DNA from: UBA10677 sp045532295
GTDB taxonomy: Bacteria > Bacillota > Clostridia > Christensenellales > Pumilibacteraceae
Direction of reading: 5' to 3'
Assembly (NCBI GenBank): GCA_045532295.1
Contig: JAZSFP010000011.1
Span: 61,085 to 125,084 of the forward strand
Length of the DNA stretch: 64,000 nt
Positions within the stretch are counted from its first letter, which is position 1. Each line of letters opens with the position of its first letter. The notes under the pieces were generated by a model, which was given only the letters and a program-made list of their open reading frames with translations, did not search any database and had not been told where the DNA came from. The position numbers and the translations under genes were made by a program. Below are positions 42,774 through 50,183 of this stretch, piece after piece.

Positions 42774-42929
42774 ATGAAATACATTACGTTTATTAGAAAA
42801 TCGTTTCAAGGTGCTTGGGTTATCTCAGGCATCATTGGAACAAGGCAATATATGTTTTATAGCAAGAAAAACGCTATTAAGCAATACAATCAAGAATCTA
42901 AATTTTTTATTAAAAATAAAAGGAGTTAA
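42774..42929 (+). CDS. Very small basic protein
   Basis: A 51-residue frame, MKYITFIRKSFQGAWVISGI onward, ending NKRS, with GGAGGTG overlapping the ardA stop. Its stop lies in the next gene's AAAGGAG. Spacing and ribosome site support expression; function unknown. Confidence 0.6.
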   Translation: MKYITFIRKSFQGAWVISGIIGTRQYMFYSKKNAIKQYNQESKFFIKNKRS

Positions 42930-42933
42930 AACT

Positions 42934-43335
42934 ATGGAAAGAACATTACAAAAACAAGAAGCATTGGCAAGAATGAGAACGCTCAAATTACACGAAAACG
43001 TTATTCGTGAGTTTGAAAAAGACGACATTATCAATCAATCCGAACACGGTGGTATCCTCTTTTGGCTTGACGATAATCAAAAAGCATTGGTTGAAAGATT
43101 TGAAAAGGAATATAACGCCGTTGTTTACCACGTTATACACAACTATACGGAATTTGGCGAGCTGCTTGCCTACCTCTACGTTTCCCAGCACGAAGACGAA
43201 TGGGGTTATGACAGAGATGACCTTAGACACGGAACGCCTATCGCCTACGTTGAAAATTTAGACGATTCCTCTCTTTCTGAATTTGGTGGCATAGGTATTA
43301 AGTCACAGTTCGGTGGCTTATGTAGAACTGCATAA
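42934..43335 (+). CDS. Unknown protein of element operon
   Basis: A 133-residue acidic protein with MERTLQKQEALARMRTLKLH at the N-terminus and DEWGYDRDDLRHGTPIAYVE near residue 90. No family is confidently recognised. AAAGGAG gives the ATG at 42934. It lies directly downstream of ArdA in the same operon. Confidence 0.75.
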   Translation: MERTLQKQEALARMRTLKLHENVIREFEKDDIINQSEHGGILFWLDDNQKALVERFEKEYNAVVYHVIHNYTEFGELLAYLYVSQHEDEWGYDRDDLRHGTPIAYVENLDDSSLSEFGGIGIKSQFGGLCRTA

Positions 43336-43345
43336 GGAGGCTTTT

Positions 43346-43591
43346 ATGGAAATTAAAAATGAAAACGGCATCATAAAATATACCTTTAATGACGAGGAAG
43401 AAAAAGTCATAGATTGGGCTGTCAAAACAATAATTGACTGCTACATAGCGAAAGGTGGTGATAAAGACAAAATGATGACCGAAAGTGAAATACGCAACTA
43501 TATAGACGGCATTATGTGCCGTGATGGTATTTACGGCGTTAAAAAATATATTGCCCTTGAAAACAACTATACAAGGAGCGAAAAAAAATGA
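43346..43591 (+). CDS. Unknown small protein
   Basis: An 81-residue protein (MEIKNENGIIKYTFNDEEEK; GIYGVKKYIALENN later). AAGGAGG precedes the ATG at 43346, and the stop overlaps the next start by four bases (ATGA), a sign of translational coupling. No family recognised. Confidence 0.7.
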   Translation: MEIKNENGIIKYTFNDEEEKVIDWAVKTIIDCYIAKGGDKDKMMTESEIRNYIDGIMCRDGIYGVKKYIALENNYTRSEKK

Positions 43592-43902
43592 ATAACAAAC
43601 ATAGAAAAATCTGTGAAAATCTTGGCTGGACACTACGGGAATATGAAAAAGACGTTGACGTTTGTCAATACTCTCCCGCCGGCGAAGATTTTTTCTTTAC
43701 TGTAGCAAAACGAAACTTCGCAGAAGAAGTTGACCAATACGCTGACGATTTCGATGCAGACGAACACGCTGAAATGTGGGTTGAGTGCAGAAATACGGTC
43801 AGAGGCGTTCCACAATCCATAAGAACGCTTATTGATGACGCTGATGCGATACAAGAAATGCTATACAGCTTAGCACGAGCATTAAACGGAAGGAGTTATT
43901 AA
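43588..43902 (+). CDS. Unknown acidic protein
   Basis: A 104-residue acidic protein containing QYADDFDADEHAEMWVECRN and GVPQSIRTLIDDADAIQEML. I have seen this pattern in uncharacterised proteins next to ardA on clostridial mobile elements, but cannot name a function. Confidence 0.72.
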   Translation: MNNKHRKICENLGWTLREYEKDVDVCQYSPAGEDFFFTVAKRNFAEEVDQYADDFDADEHAEMWVECRNTVRGVPQSIRTLIDDADAIQEMLYSLARALNGRSY

Positions 43903-43903
43903 A

Positions 43904-44164
43904 ATGAGAAACTTAAAAGAATTAGATACTATCCTCTGTGTCCTCTACTACTACAATCGTTTGAGCGAACACGAAAGCGTGGAAATAAGAGAACTTTTGG
44001 ATTACGCCTTTGATAGAGTTTTAGAGCGTAATACGAATATGCTTATACTCGCTTGTATAGGTAGAAACCTTGAAGAAAGCCGTCCTGAACTTGACGAAAT
44101 ACTCAAAAGAGATACGAAATTCTTTGAATATAAGGCAAGAAAGGAAGCTATAAGAAAATCATAA
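43904..44164 (+). CDS. Unknown small protein
   Basis: An 86-residue, mainly helical protein (MRNLKELDTILCVLYYYNRL; RELLDYAFDRVLERNTNM). GGAGTTATTAAA overlaps the preceding stop as ribosome site. No family recognised. Confidence 0.7.
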   Translation: MRNLKELDTILCVLYYYNRLSEHESVEIRELLDYAFDRVLERNTNMLILACIGRNLEESRPELDEILKRDTKFFEYKARKEAIRKS

Positions 44165-44178
44165 TAAGGAGCAAAACA

Positions 44179-44484
44179 ATGAAAATTTATTTAGTAATGA
44201 TGCAATACTCTACAGATGATTGCGACGGTGTTGATACTGAATGCTTTGACACTTACGAGAAGGCTGTAAATCGCTATAACCAAATGATTGAAGCTGAAAA
44301 GAAACCAGATAATAGCTGGGTAGCAAACGCTTTTGAAAATGGCGTTTTACAGCACAATTACGAACTTGACTGTTCCCCTATCCACTCTGACGGACAGGAA
44401 CACGAACTTTGGTGGAATATCACTTGTAAATTAGATTGGTATTTACACACATTTATTGAACTAAGAATTTTGGAAGTGCAATAA
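44179..44484 (+). CDS. Unknown small acidic protein
   Basis: A 101-residue protein, MKIYLVMMQYSTDDCDGVDT onward, with a YEKAVNRYNQMIE helix and HSDGQEHELWWNI. The opening beta-strand with acidic loops resembles small ICE proteins of unknown role. AAGGAG precedes the ATG. Confidence 0.7.
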   Translation: MKIYLVMMQYSTDDCDGVDTECFDTYEKAVNRYNQMIEAEKKPDNSWVANAFENGVLQHNYELDCSPIHSDGQEHELWWNITCKLDWYLHTFIELRILEVQ

Positions 44485-44525
44485 ACGAAAAATGATAAAT
44501 ACGGAAAAATCATGGAGGATTAAAT

Positions 44526-44783
44526 ATGGATAATTTACTTACTAAGTTATATTACGGACAAATAGATATTGCTAACAAAAAGCCTAATAAAAAGCGTTCT
44601 GATAAAGAAAGTGATTTGTTTGATGAATTAGAAAAAATGCTTTCTAAAGAACAATTTGAAATTTTCCAAGAATTTTTAACGCATTACGCTGATAGATACT
44701 CGGATTATCAAGAATATGCCTTTATTCAGGGCGTGAAAATAGGCTTTAGCTTTGCACAAGAAATAAACAACGTTGAAATATAA
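44526..44783 (+). CDS. Small protein resembling DUF6809
   Basis: An 85-residue, largely helical protein: a TKLYYGQIDIANKKPNKK start followed by SKEQFEIFQEFLTHYADRYS and AFIQGVKIGFSFAQEI. The LYYG...F..G...G pattern recalls the DUF6809 proteins common on clostridial mobile elements; the assignment is from memory of the pattern. Confidence 0.68.
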   Translation: MDNLLTKLYYGQIDIANKKPNKKRSDKESDLFDELEKMLSKEQFEIFQEFLTHYADRYSDYQEYAFIQGVKIGFSFAQEINNVEI

Positions 44784-44795
44784 GGAGCTATCACT

Positions 44796-44978
44796 ATGGA
44801 AAATGATAAATTAAGAACGCTCTTATACAATGCAATCATTTGGATTGAAGATGAATGCAGCGATTTCTTCGCAAATGAAGTAGATAATGAATATGAGTGG
44901 TTTGAAGAAGCTATCGGCATAACCGAAGAAGATATGCAGGAGCTTGGAATTACTTTAAGCAAAGGAGGCAATCAATGA
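44796..44978 (+). CDS. Small acidic protein
   Basis: A 60-residue strongly acidic protein (IEDECSDFFANEVDNEYEWF). AAGGAG precedes the start, and its stop overlaps the next start by four bases. A DNA-mimic role is possible but unproven. Confidence 0.65.
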   Translation: MENDKLRTLLYNAIIWIEDECSDFFANEVDNEYEWFEEAIGITEEDMQELGITLSKGGNQ

Positions 44979-45175
44979 CACCTTACCCCGCTTTAGCACA
45001 TATACATTCACTTAACGGTGAAATGAGAGAAATTACAGTATTGGAACAGAAAGATAACGTTAATTATATCGTCGAATATGGTGGTGTGAAATGCACCGCC
45101 ATTTTTAATTGGTATAACTGTCAATTCTACGCAGATGACAAATATGGAATTATAAGGAGTGAAAACAATGGATAA
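44975..45175 (+). CDS. Small protein
   Basis: A 66-residue protein (MTPYPALAHIHSLNGEMREI; CTAIFNWYNCQFYADD), probably a small beta fold. Its start overlaps the previous stop (ATGA) and its end overlaps the following gene by eight bases. No family recognised. Confidence 0.65.
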   Translation: MTPYPALAHIHSLNGEMREITVLEQKDNVNYIVEYGGVKCTAIFNWYNCQFYADDKYGIIRSENNG

Positions 45176-45878
45176 GAAAATCGCAATTAACTTACACGAC
45201 AACAAGGAATACCGTTTTGTGATTGAATCAGACGGTAGTTACTTCGTATTAGCTCCAAAACGTAAAACACGTGGCTGGAAGTATAACCCTACTCAATTCT
45301 TTAATTACTACAAAATTAAAGAAACGAAAACAGGTTTAACGGAAAACGATAAATGGAAAAAGCGTCTTAAAAAGGCTATTGCTCTATGCAAGCAAAATGA
45401 CCTTTGGCACAATCTTCAAGAGATATGGGAAAACTTATATAACTACGTTTCGTTAGATGAAAAACGCCGTATTTACGAAGAATATTGGGCTTGCGATAGA
45501 TACAACAAAGAAAAAGGCGAACAAAATTACATGGATTTTGTAAGCAGCATTAAAGCAAAATACCCTTTTATGATAAAAGCCGATGAAAACGGTAAAGAAC
45601 ATATTATTACCGATTATATCTGGGAATTATCGGACTGCACTTTGAAATCTATGTATTTTGGCAAATGGGATAACGCTATCATTAAAGACAATATCCGTAG
45701 AGCTTTAGCCGAAAAGAAAAAACACAGCGAAAGCGTTACCGTTAGTTATGACGTTTCCTTTGAATACAATCCCGAACTTAAAAAGGCGTGGTATTCAGAA
45801 GAATATAGAAACTGCGGAAACGGGCATTATTACTTGGCTCTAAGTGAAAATACTGCCGTATTCGCTGAAAATGATTAA
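45168..45878 (+). CDS. Unknown protein of element operon
   Basis: A 236-residue soluble basic protein. MDKKIAINLHDNKEYRFVIE and KRKTRGWKYNPTQFF lie at the N-terminus, and FEYNPELKKAWYSEEYRNCG near the end. The ATG at 45168 was chosen because AAGGAG precedes it; the alternative three codons upstream lacks spacing. No family recognised. Confidence 0.7.
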   Translation: MDKKIAINLHDNKEYRFVIESDGSYFVLAPKRKTRGWKYNPTQFFNYYKIKETKTGLTENDKWKKRLKKAIALCKQNDLWHNLQEIWENLYNYVSLDEKRRIYEEYWACDRYNKEKGEQNYMDFVSSIKAKYPFMIKADENGKEHIITDYIWELSDCTLKSMYFGKWDNAIIKDNIRRALAEKKKHSESVTVSYDVSFEYNPELKKAWYSEEYRNCGNGHYYLALSENTAVFAEND

Positions 45879-45889
45879 GGTGATCGCCT

Positions 45890-46129
45890 ATGAAGCCTAA
45901 TCTAAACAATCCATACGGTTATAAAGTATGTTATCCCGTAAAAAGAAAAAAGTACGTACATAGGTTCAAAACAAGAACTTATCAACAGGCGAAACAGATT
46001 AAAGAAATGTATTACAAATATCCACCGCCTGATGATAACGGCAAGCCAATTATAAACGTTAAATGGCAGATATTCCCCATTACTCGAAAAGAGGTTATTA
46101 GAGGTATCTGGCGTGAAGTCCCTTTCTGA
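45890..46129 (+). CDS. Small basic protein
   Basis: A 79-residue basic protein (NPYGYKVCYPVKRKKYVHRF; TYQQAKQIKEMYYKYPP). It could bind nucleic acid by charge. The ribosome site is AAGGTGAT. Its stop codon lies inside a terminator hairpin. Confidence 0.65.
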   Translation: MKPNLNNPYGYKVCYPVKRKKYVHRFKTRTYQQAKQIKEMYYKYPPPDDNGKPIINVKWQIFPITRKEVIRGIWREVPF

Positions 46130-46148
46130 AATATGAAAGGGCTTTTTC
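46118..46148 (+). terminator. Intra-operon terminator overlapping a stop codon
   Basis: CCCTTTC (46120-46126), loop TGAAATAT carrying the TGA stop, GAAAGGG (46135-46141) then CTTTTTCT. Translation of the preceding gene would keep the hairpin open, so it may act as a polarity valve. Confidence 0.65.
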
Positions 46149-46180
46149 TATATATAAAAATAAATTCTGGAGGTAATTAA

Positions 46181-47188
46181 ATGAAAATCAATCTTGAAAC
46201 AAAAGGAAACGACGAATTACGCCTTTTGAAATATTTAGAAGAAAACGCAAGCGACGTCCTTGCAGAAAAAATCAATAACGGCGTTACCGTTGAAAAAGAC
46301 GGTATTACGCTCATTATGAAAAAAAACCTTAAAGGTTTTATGAAATACGCACTTGAAGAAGCTAAGAAGTTGGCTGATAAAGGTGCTATTGGAACTTACG
46401 TTGATGATATGGTCGTATTCGGCTGGCTGATACACTTCTTTGAAGAAGATGCTATCGAAGGCAATTATTTCAACCTTGACGGAACGCCATATACACCACC
46501 TAAGAAAGAAACGAAGAAAACAAAAACTACTACCACCGTTACTACACCTGCGCCGAAAAAGAAAGCTGAACCTCAAGCACAGTTTTCTCTCTTTGATATG
46601 ATTGCCGCTAACGGTGAAGAAACGGACACCTTACCTACTATCAAAAAAGAAACGACGGTTGACGAAGATGACGATATGCCGTCTGAGGAAGAAATACAGG
46701 AAATTATGGCTGAACTTCACAAAGAAGAAATTAAACCTGCTCCTGCAAAGCCTTTAAGTCCGTTTTATAGCAAGTATTTAGATATACAGAGCAAATACCC
46801 ATCCTCTATCGTTGTTTATCGTTTAGGCGACTTTTATGAAGTTTTAGGCGATAATGCAAAACTCATAGCAGACGAGCTGGAATTAACCCTTACGGGACGT
46901 GATTGCGGATTAGAAAGCCGTGTTCCTATGGTTGGTTTCCCCTATCACTGCTCTGAAAAGTATTTCCTTAAATTACATTACAATTACGACATCGTTATCG
47001 TTGAAAAGGAAGACGATATTCAGGTATTGGAAAAACGAGTTAAAAAGACGGAAGAGCCTGAAAAGCATTGGATTGACGAATTTACTTACGTTGACGAAAA
47101 CGGTGAAGTTCACGAGATTGAAAGACCGTCTTTGAAAGTACCTGATTGGCTCTTAAATATCTTTGGAAAGGACATAATTGCGAGGTAA
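46181..47188 (+). CDS. PcfK-like protein fused to a MutS mismatch-recognition domain
   Basis: A 335-residue two-part protein. Residues 1-110 match the PcfK family of conjugative elements (LRLLKYLEENASDVLAEKIN, GFMKYALEEAKKLADKGAIG, MVVFGWLIHFFEEDAIEGNY). A Lys/Thr/Glu-rich linker follows. Residues about 188-275 are a MutS domain I: FYSKYLDIQSKYPSSIVVYR, then LGDFYEVLGDNAKLIADELE with the Phe-x-Glu mismatch-reading motif intact, and VPMVGFPYH. No ATPase, clamp or other MutS domains are present. It lies six bases before pcfJ. The mismatch domain may read heteroduplex or damaged DNA during element transfer; this is inference. Confidence 0.8.
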   Translation: MKINLETKGNDELRLLKYLEENASDVLAEKINNGVTVEKDGITLIMKKNLKGFMKYALEEAKKLADKGAIGTYVDDMVVFGWLIHFFEEDAIEGNYFNLDGTPYTPPKKETKKTKTTTTVTTPAPKKKAEPQAQFSLFDMIAANGEETDTLPTIKKETTVDEDDDMPSEEEIQEIMAELHKEEIKPAPAKPLSPFYSKYLDIQSKYPSSIVVYRLGDFYEVLGDNAKLIADELELTLTGRDCGLESRVPMVGFPYHCSEKYFLKLHYNYDIVIVEKEDDIQVLEKRVKKTEEPEKHWIDEFTYVDENGEVHEIERPSLKVPDWLLNIFGKDIIAR

Positions 47189-47193
47189 TTGAT

Positions 47194-48504
47194 ATGAAAA
47201 TTGATAAAATTAAGCCTATTCCCAAATACATAGCAAAGAAAATAATAAAGCTGGATAAAAGCCGTAACCTTGCATATAATCAAAAACGCTTTTACGCCTA
47301 CTTTACTAAAAATGACGGTGAGCTTGTCAAAGTAACGGTTGCTGCAAGAAGCTATCAAGGACAAGTTTACTTAAAGCAGGTTGCCGTTCACGGTGTAGAT
47401 TCTAACGAATGCTTTGCAAGAGATATTGAATGTCATTATATCGCCGGTTATATGGTCGGCTGGTATGATATGGGCTTGACTAAACAACGTTCTTGGTATG
47501 AAGATGGCAAATGGTATAGATGCACTCCTGAAAAGGCTTTTGATCCTTTTGCTATAAGAATAAACCCAGAATATATCACTACTATCCCCGAATTTAGATA
47601 TAGCGCCGTTGAGCTTTATTCTTACGAAAATACTTTGAAATACCTTAGAACTTATAGACAATATCCCGAAGTCGAATTTATAACAAAACTCGGTCTTTCC
47701 AATATTGCTCTTAGCAAACAGATATTGAAGCTCGCAAGAGAAAGCAAAACCTTTAGAAAATGGCTCGGCAAAAACAGGCATCAACTACGTTTAGAAGCAC
47801 ACGACATAAAAATTATTATTGATGCCTTTAAGACGAAAAAAGATATCCGCCATTTACAGCAGATATATAATAAACGCAAAAAATTTATGCACGAAACAGG
47901 TCTTAAAGATTTAAGGGCTTTCGTTAGAGGCGAAACGGATAAATTCCTTGCTTATATCGAAAAACAAAACACGAACTTCCGTAGCTATGACGACTACAAA
48001 AGAGCGTGTGAATACTTGGGAATTGATATGAGCATTGAAAAGAATCGCTATCCCCACGATTTTAAGCGTTGGCACGATATACGAACTGACGAATACCGTA
48101 GCGAAAAGGCAAAACGTGATGAAGAAAACAGAAAAGAATTTTACGATAATTTCAGAGCCGTTGCAGAAAAATATGGTGCTTTGGAATTTGATAAAATCGG
48201 CTTTGTTTGCATTATTGCTAAATCGCCAAAAGAGCTTGTTGAAGAAGGCAGGCTTTTACACCACTGCGTTGGTGGTATGGGTTATGACCAAAAGTTTGTT
48301 GATGAAAAGACGTTAATCTTCTTCATACGAACTAAGGAAAGCCCCGAAACGCCTCTTGTTACGGTGGAATACTCGATAAAAGAAAAGAAAGTTTTACAGT
48401 GTTATGGCGACCACGATACGAAACCATCAGAAGAAATACTCTCTTTCGTTCATCATAAGTGGCTACCCTACGCTAAACGTCAAATGAAGAAAATAGCAGC
48501 CTAA
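47194..48504 (+). CDS. pcfJ: PcfJ-like protein
   Basis: A 436-residue protein of the PcfJ family, named from the Enterococcus plasmid pCF10 and found beside PcfK on Firmicutes conjugative elements; its molecular role is unknown. The signature is the C-terminal GRLLHHCVGGMGYDQKFVDE followed by LIFFIRTKESPETPLVTVEY and VLQCYGDHDTKPSEE. The ATG at 47194 follows GAGGT, five bases beyond the PcfK-MutS stop. Confidence 0.85.
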   Translation: MKIDKIKPIPKYIAKKIIKLDKSRNLAYNQKRFYAYFTKNDGELVKVTVAARSYQGQVYLKQVAVHGVDSNECFARDIECHYIAGYMVGWYDMGLTKQRSWYEDGKWYRCTPEKAFDPFAIRINPEYITTIPEFRYSAVELYSYENTLKYLRTYRQYPEVEFITKLGLSNIALSKQILKLARESKTFRKWLGKNRHQLRLEAHDIKIIIDAFKTKKDIRHLQQIYNKRKKFMHETGLKDLRAFVRGETDKFLAYIEKQNTNFRSYDDYKRACEYLGIDMSIEKNRYPHDFKRWHDIRTDEYRSEKAKRDEENRKEFYDNFRAVAEKYGALEFDKIGFVCIIAKSPKELVEEGRLLHHCVGGMGYDQKFVDEKTLIFFIRTKESPETPLVTVEYSIKEKKVLQCYGDHDTKPSEEILSFVHHKWLPYAKRQMKKIAA

Positions 48505-48518
48505 GGAGGAATTAAAAT

Positions 48519-48842
48519 ATGGCAAATTACTTTAGAATTACAGCTTATCACCCAGAAATTGACTGTTCCGTTATTATGGATAGCAACGGACTTTTCGACA
48601 AATTATGGCAATTTTCAGCAGACCTTGTAAAACGAGGCTTTAAGATACTTGAAGTCGGTAATGAAGAAAAGTTTTTAGATGGAAATTTTGAAAAAGATAC
48701 CGAAATTTCAGATAAATACATACTTAGAGCTAACGCAAAAGGTAAGCCTATCCCCACTACCTACAGAGTTGGGAACGTTGAATACCACGCAATTATAGTT
48801 GGGGAAAAGATTTATATTCCCGACGTAACGCAAACCGTATAA
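48519..48842 (+). CDS. Unknown protein, last gene of the element operon
   Basis: A 107-residue soluble protein (MANYFRITAYHPEIDCSVIM; LVKRGFKILEVGNEEKFLDG; NVEYHAIIVGEKIYIPDV). No family is confidently recognised. AAGGAGG precedes the ATG, and a strong terminator follows the stop. Confidence 0.72.
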   Translation: MANYFRITAYHPEIDCSVIMDSNGLFDKLWQFSADLVKRGFKILEVGNEEKFLDGNFEKDTEISDKYILRANAKGKPIPTTYRVGNVEYHAIIVGEKIYIPDVTQTV

Positions 48843-48849
48843 AAAAGTA

Positions 48850-48887
48850 ATAGCCCGGAGATCGTAAGACCTCTGGGCTATTTTTAT
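48850..48887 (+). terminator. Intrinsic terminator
   Basis: ATAGCCCGGAG, loop ATCGTAAGA, CCTCTGGGCTAT followed by TTTTATG. It ends the long plus-strand operon at its junction with the convergent XRE gene. Confidence 0.88.
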
Positions 48888-48892
48888 GTTAG

Positions 48893-49135
48893 TTATTCTA
48901 CTTCAAGATTTTCAAAAAGAAACATATCATTATTCAGAAACTCAATTACGGTCATACCAAAACCGTTTGCGAGCATCATTACAGTTGATAGCGTAACGGT
49001 TCTGCTTTTACCACTCATAATCCACTGCATGTGTCCGTGTTGTATCCCAGATTGCTGCTCTAAACGATACTGTGTCATTTTCTTTTCTGCAAGCAACTGA
49101 GCAACTCTCTTAGCAACAGCATCATTTACAGTCAC
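48893..49135 (-). CDS. XRE-family regulator paired with SLOG protein, copy 2
   Basis: An 80-residue Cro/CI-type helix-turn-helix (RVAQLLAEKKMTQYRLEQQS, GIQHGHMQWIM) with the same C-terminal FLNNDMFLFENLEVE signature as the regulator at 9619-9858. It is divergent from the SLOG gene at 49295. GGAGGTG lies before the start. The two share a 159-base region with an inverted pair of operator-like arms, so autorepression is likely. Confidence 0.85.
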   Translation of the reverse strand: MTVNDAVAKRVAQLLAEKKMTQYRLEQQSGIQHGHMQWIMSGKSRTVTLSTVMMLANGFGMTVIEFLNNDMFLFENLEVE

Positions 49136-49146
49136 AATTCACCTCC

Positions 49147-49275
49147 GAAAGAATACATACGGAAGAACACTTCCATAATTATTATATTCTTTTCAAATAC
49201 AAAATATATGAATGGATACTTCCTTATAGATTGCTTTCTTCATTTGAATATGCTATAATAAGTATGTATACTTTC
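49147..49275. promoter_or_regulatory. Divergent promoter region with paired operators, copy 2
   Basis: GAAAGAATACATAC (49147-49160) and GTATGTATACTTTC (49262-49275) are inverted repeats matching at 13 of 14 positions. The SLOG promoter is TTGCTT (49231-49236), 17-bp spacer, TATAAT (49254-49259); the right arm lies just downstream of it. TATAAT on minus (49186-49181) is the likely -10 of the XRE gene. The cores AAGTATAC and AATACAT also occur in the operator arms of the first SLOG/XRE pair. Confidence 0.7.
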
Positions 49276-49294
49276 ATAGAAGGGTTGAAACCGT

Positions 49295-49756
49295 ATGATT
49301 ATCTCTTTTTGCGGACATTCAAATTTTAGAGCTGAGCAGGACGACGAAAGCCGATTATTAAGCCTTTTAGAAGAAATATCTAAAGGTCAACAAATCGACT
49401 TTTATCTTGGTGGCTATGGCAACTTTGATTATTTTGCTAAAGATTGTGCAAAGAAATTCAAGGAAAAACACCCAGACGCAAGGGTTATTTTCATTACGCC
49501 CTATTTGAATAAGTGGCTTAATGATAGAAAGGATTATTTTGAAAAAGAATACGACGAGATTCTATACCCCGAAATTGAAAACGTACCACTAAAATTCGCT
49601 ATATCGAAACGTAATGAATGGATGGTAAACAATGCCGACTATGTTATTGGCTATGTTTCTACTCATTACGGCGGAGCTTATAACACCCTACTTTATGCAC
49701 ATAAGCATAAAAAACCTTATACTAACTTATATAAGGGAACTTACGAATTATATTGA
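49295..49756 (+). CDS. SLOG-fold nucleotide-binding protein, copy 2
   Basis: A 153-residue SLOG-superfamily protein homologous to that at 9044-9499. IISFCGHSNF is the N-terminal strand-loop, FYLGGYGNFD the glycine-rich ligand loop near residue 50, and NADYVIGYVSTHYGGA the later acidic/glycine segment. AAGGG precedes the ATG. It sits between PcfJ and a restriction operon on the mobile element. SLOG proteins bind nucleotide-type ligands and some work as sensors or effectors in defence; which applies here is unknown. Confidence 0.83.
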   Translation: MIISFCGHSNFRAEQDDESRLLSLLEEISKGQQIDFYLGGYGNFDYFAKDCAKKFKEKHPDARVIFITPYLNKWLNDRKDYFEKEYDEILYPEIENVPLKFAISKRNEWMVNNADYVIGYVSTHYGGAYNTLLYAHKHKKPYTNLYKGTYELY

Positions 49757-50130
49757 TAGGTTTACTTGTGAAAAATAAAAAATTATTAAAAAACCTTGAA
49801 GCTGAAATTTTACTTTTTGCATTAGCAAATACAAATATTAAAAAACCTCGTAGCTTTATTACAAGAATTTTTGGTTATCTAAGAGCTAACTTAAATCTAT
49901 TAGAAAACCCAGACTACAAAAAATTATATGACGAATGTTTAATTTTCTTAAATTATTCAAACGCAAAAGACCTTAAATGCAAAGGAATCTCAGATAAAGA
50001 AAATGAAATAGTCGCAGATATTATGCTAAAACACCATAATTTGCAATTTGATAAAGAAATCGTAGAAAGATATCTAAAATTAAGAAAAGACTCTTGGAAT
50101 AGTGGCTATTTCGATAAGTTATTTGAATAA
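49753..50130 (+). CDS. Unknown protein following SLOG copy 2
   Basis: A 125-residue basic, helical protein (MLKHHNLQFDKEIVERYLKL near the end). The frame overlaps the SLOG stop by four bases from a TTG at 49753; a GTG at 49768 is the alternative start. No family recognised. It is likely cotranslated with the SLOG protein and ends at a terminator. Confidence 0.65.
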   Translation: MIGLLVKNKKLLKNLEAEILLFALANTNIKKPRSFITRIFGYLRANLNLLENPDYKKLYDECLIFLNYSNAKDLKCKGISDKENEIVADIMLKHHNLQFDKEIVERYLKLRKDSWNSGYFDKLFE

Positions 50131-50135
50131 AATTA

Positions 50136-50170
50136 CAGCCGGGATTGAAAAATCAATCTCGGCTGTTTTA
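50136..50170. terminator. Intrinsic terminator
   Basis: ACAGCCGGGATT, GAAAAATC, AATCTCGGCTGT then TTTATG, between convergent genes. Confidence 0.85.
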
Positions 50171-50183
50171 TGTTATATTACAG

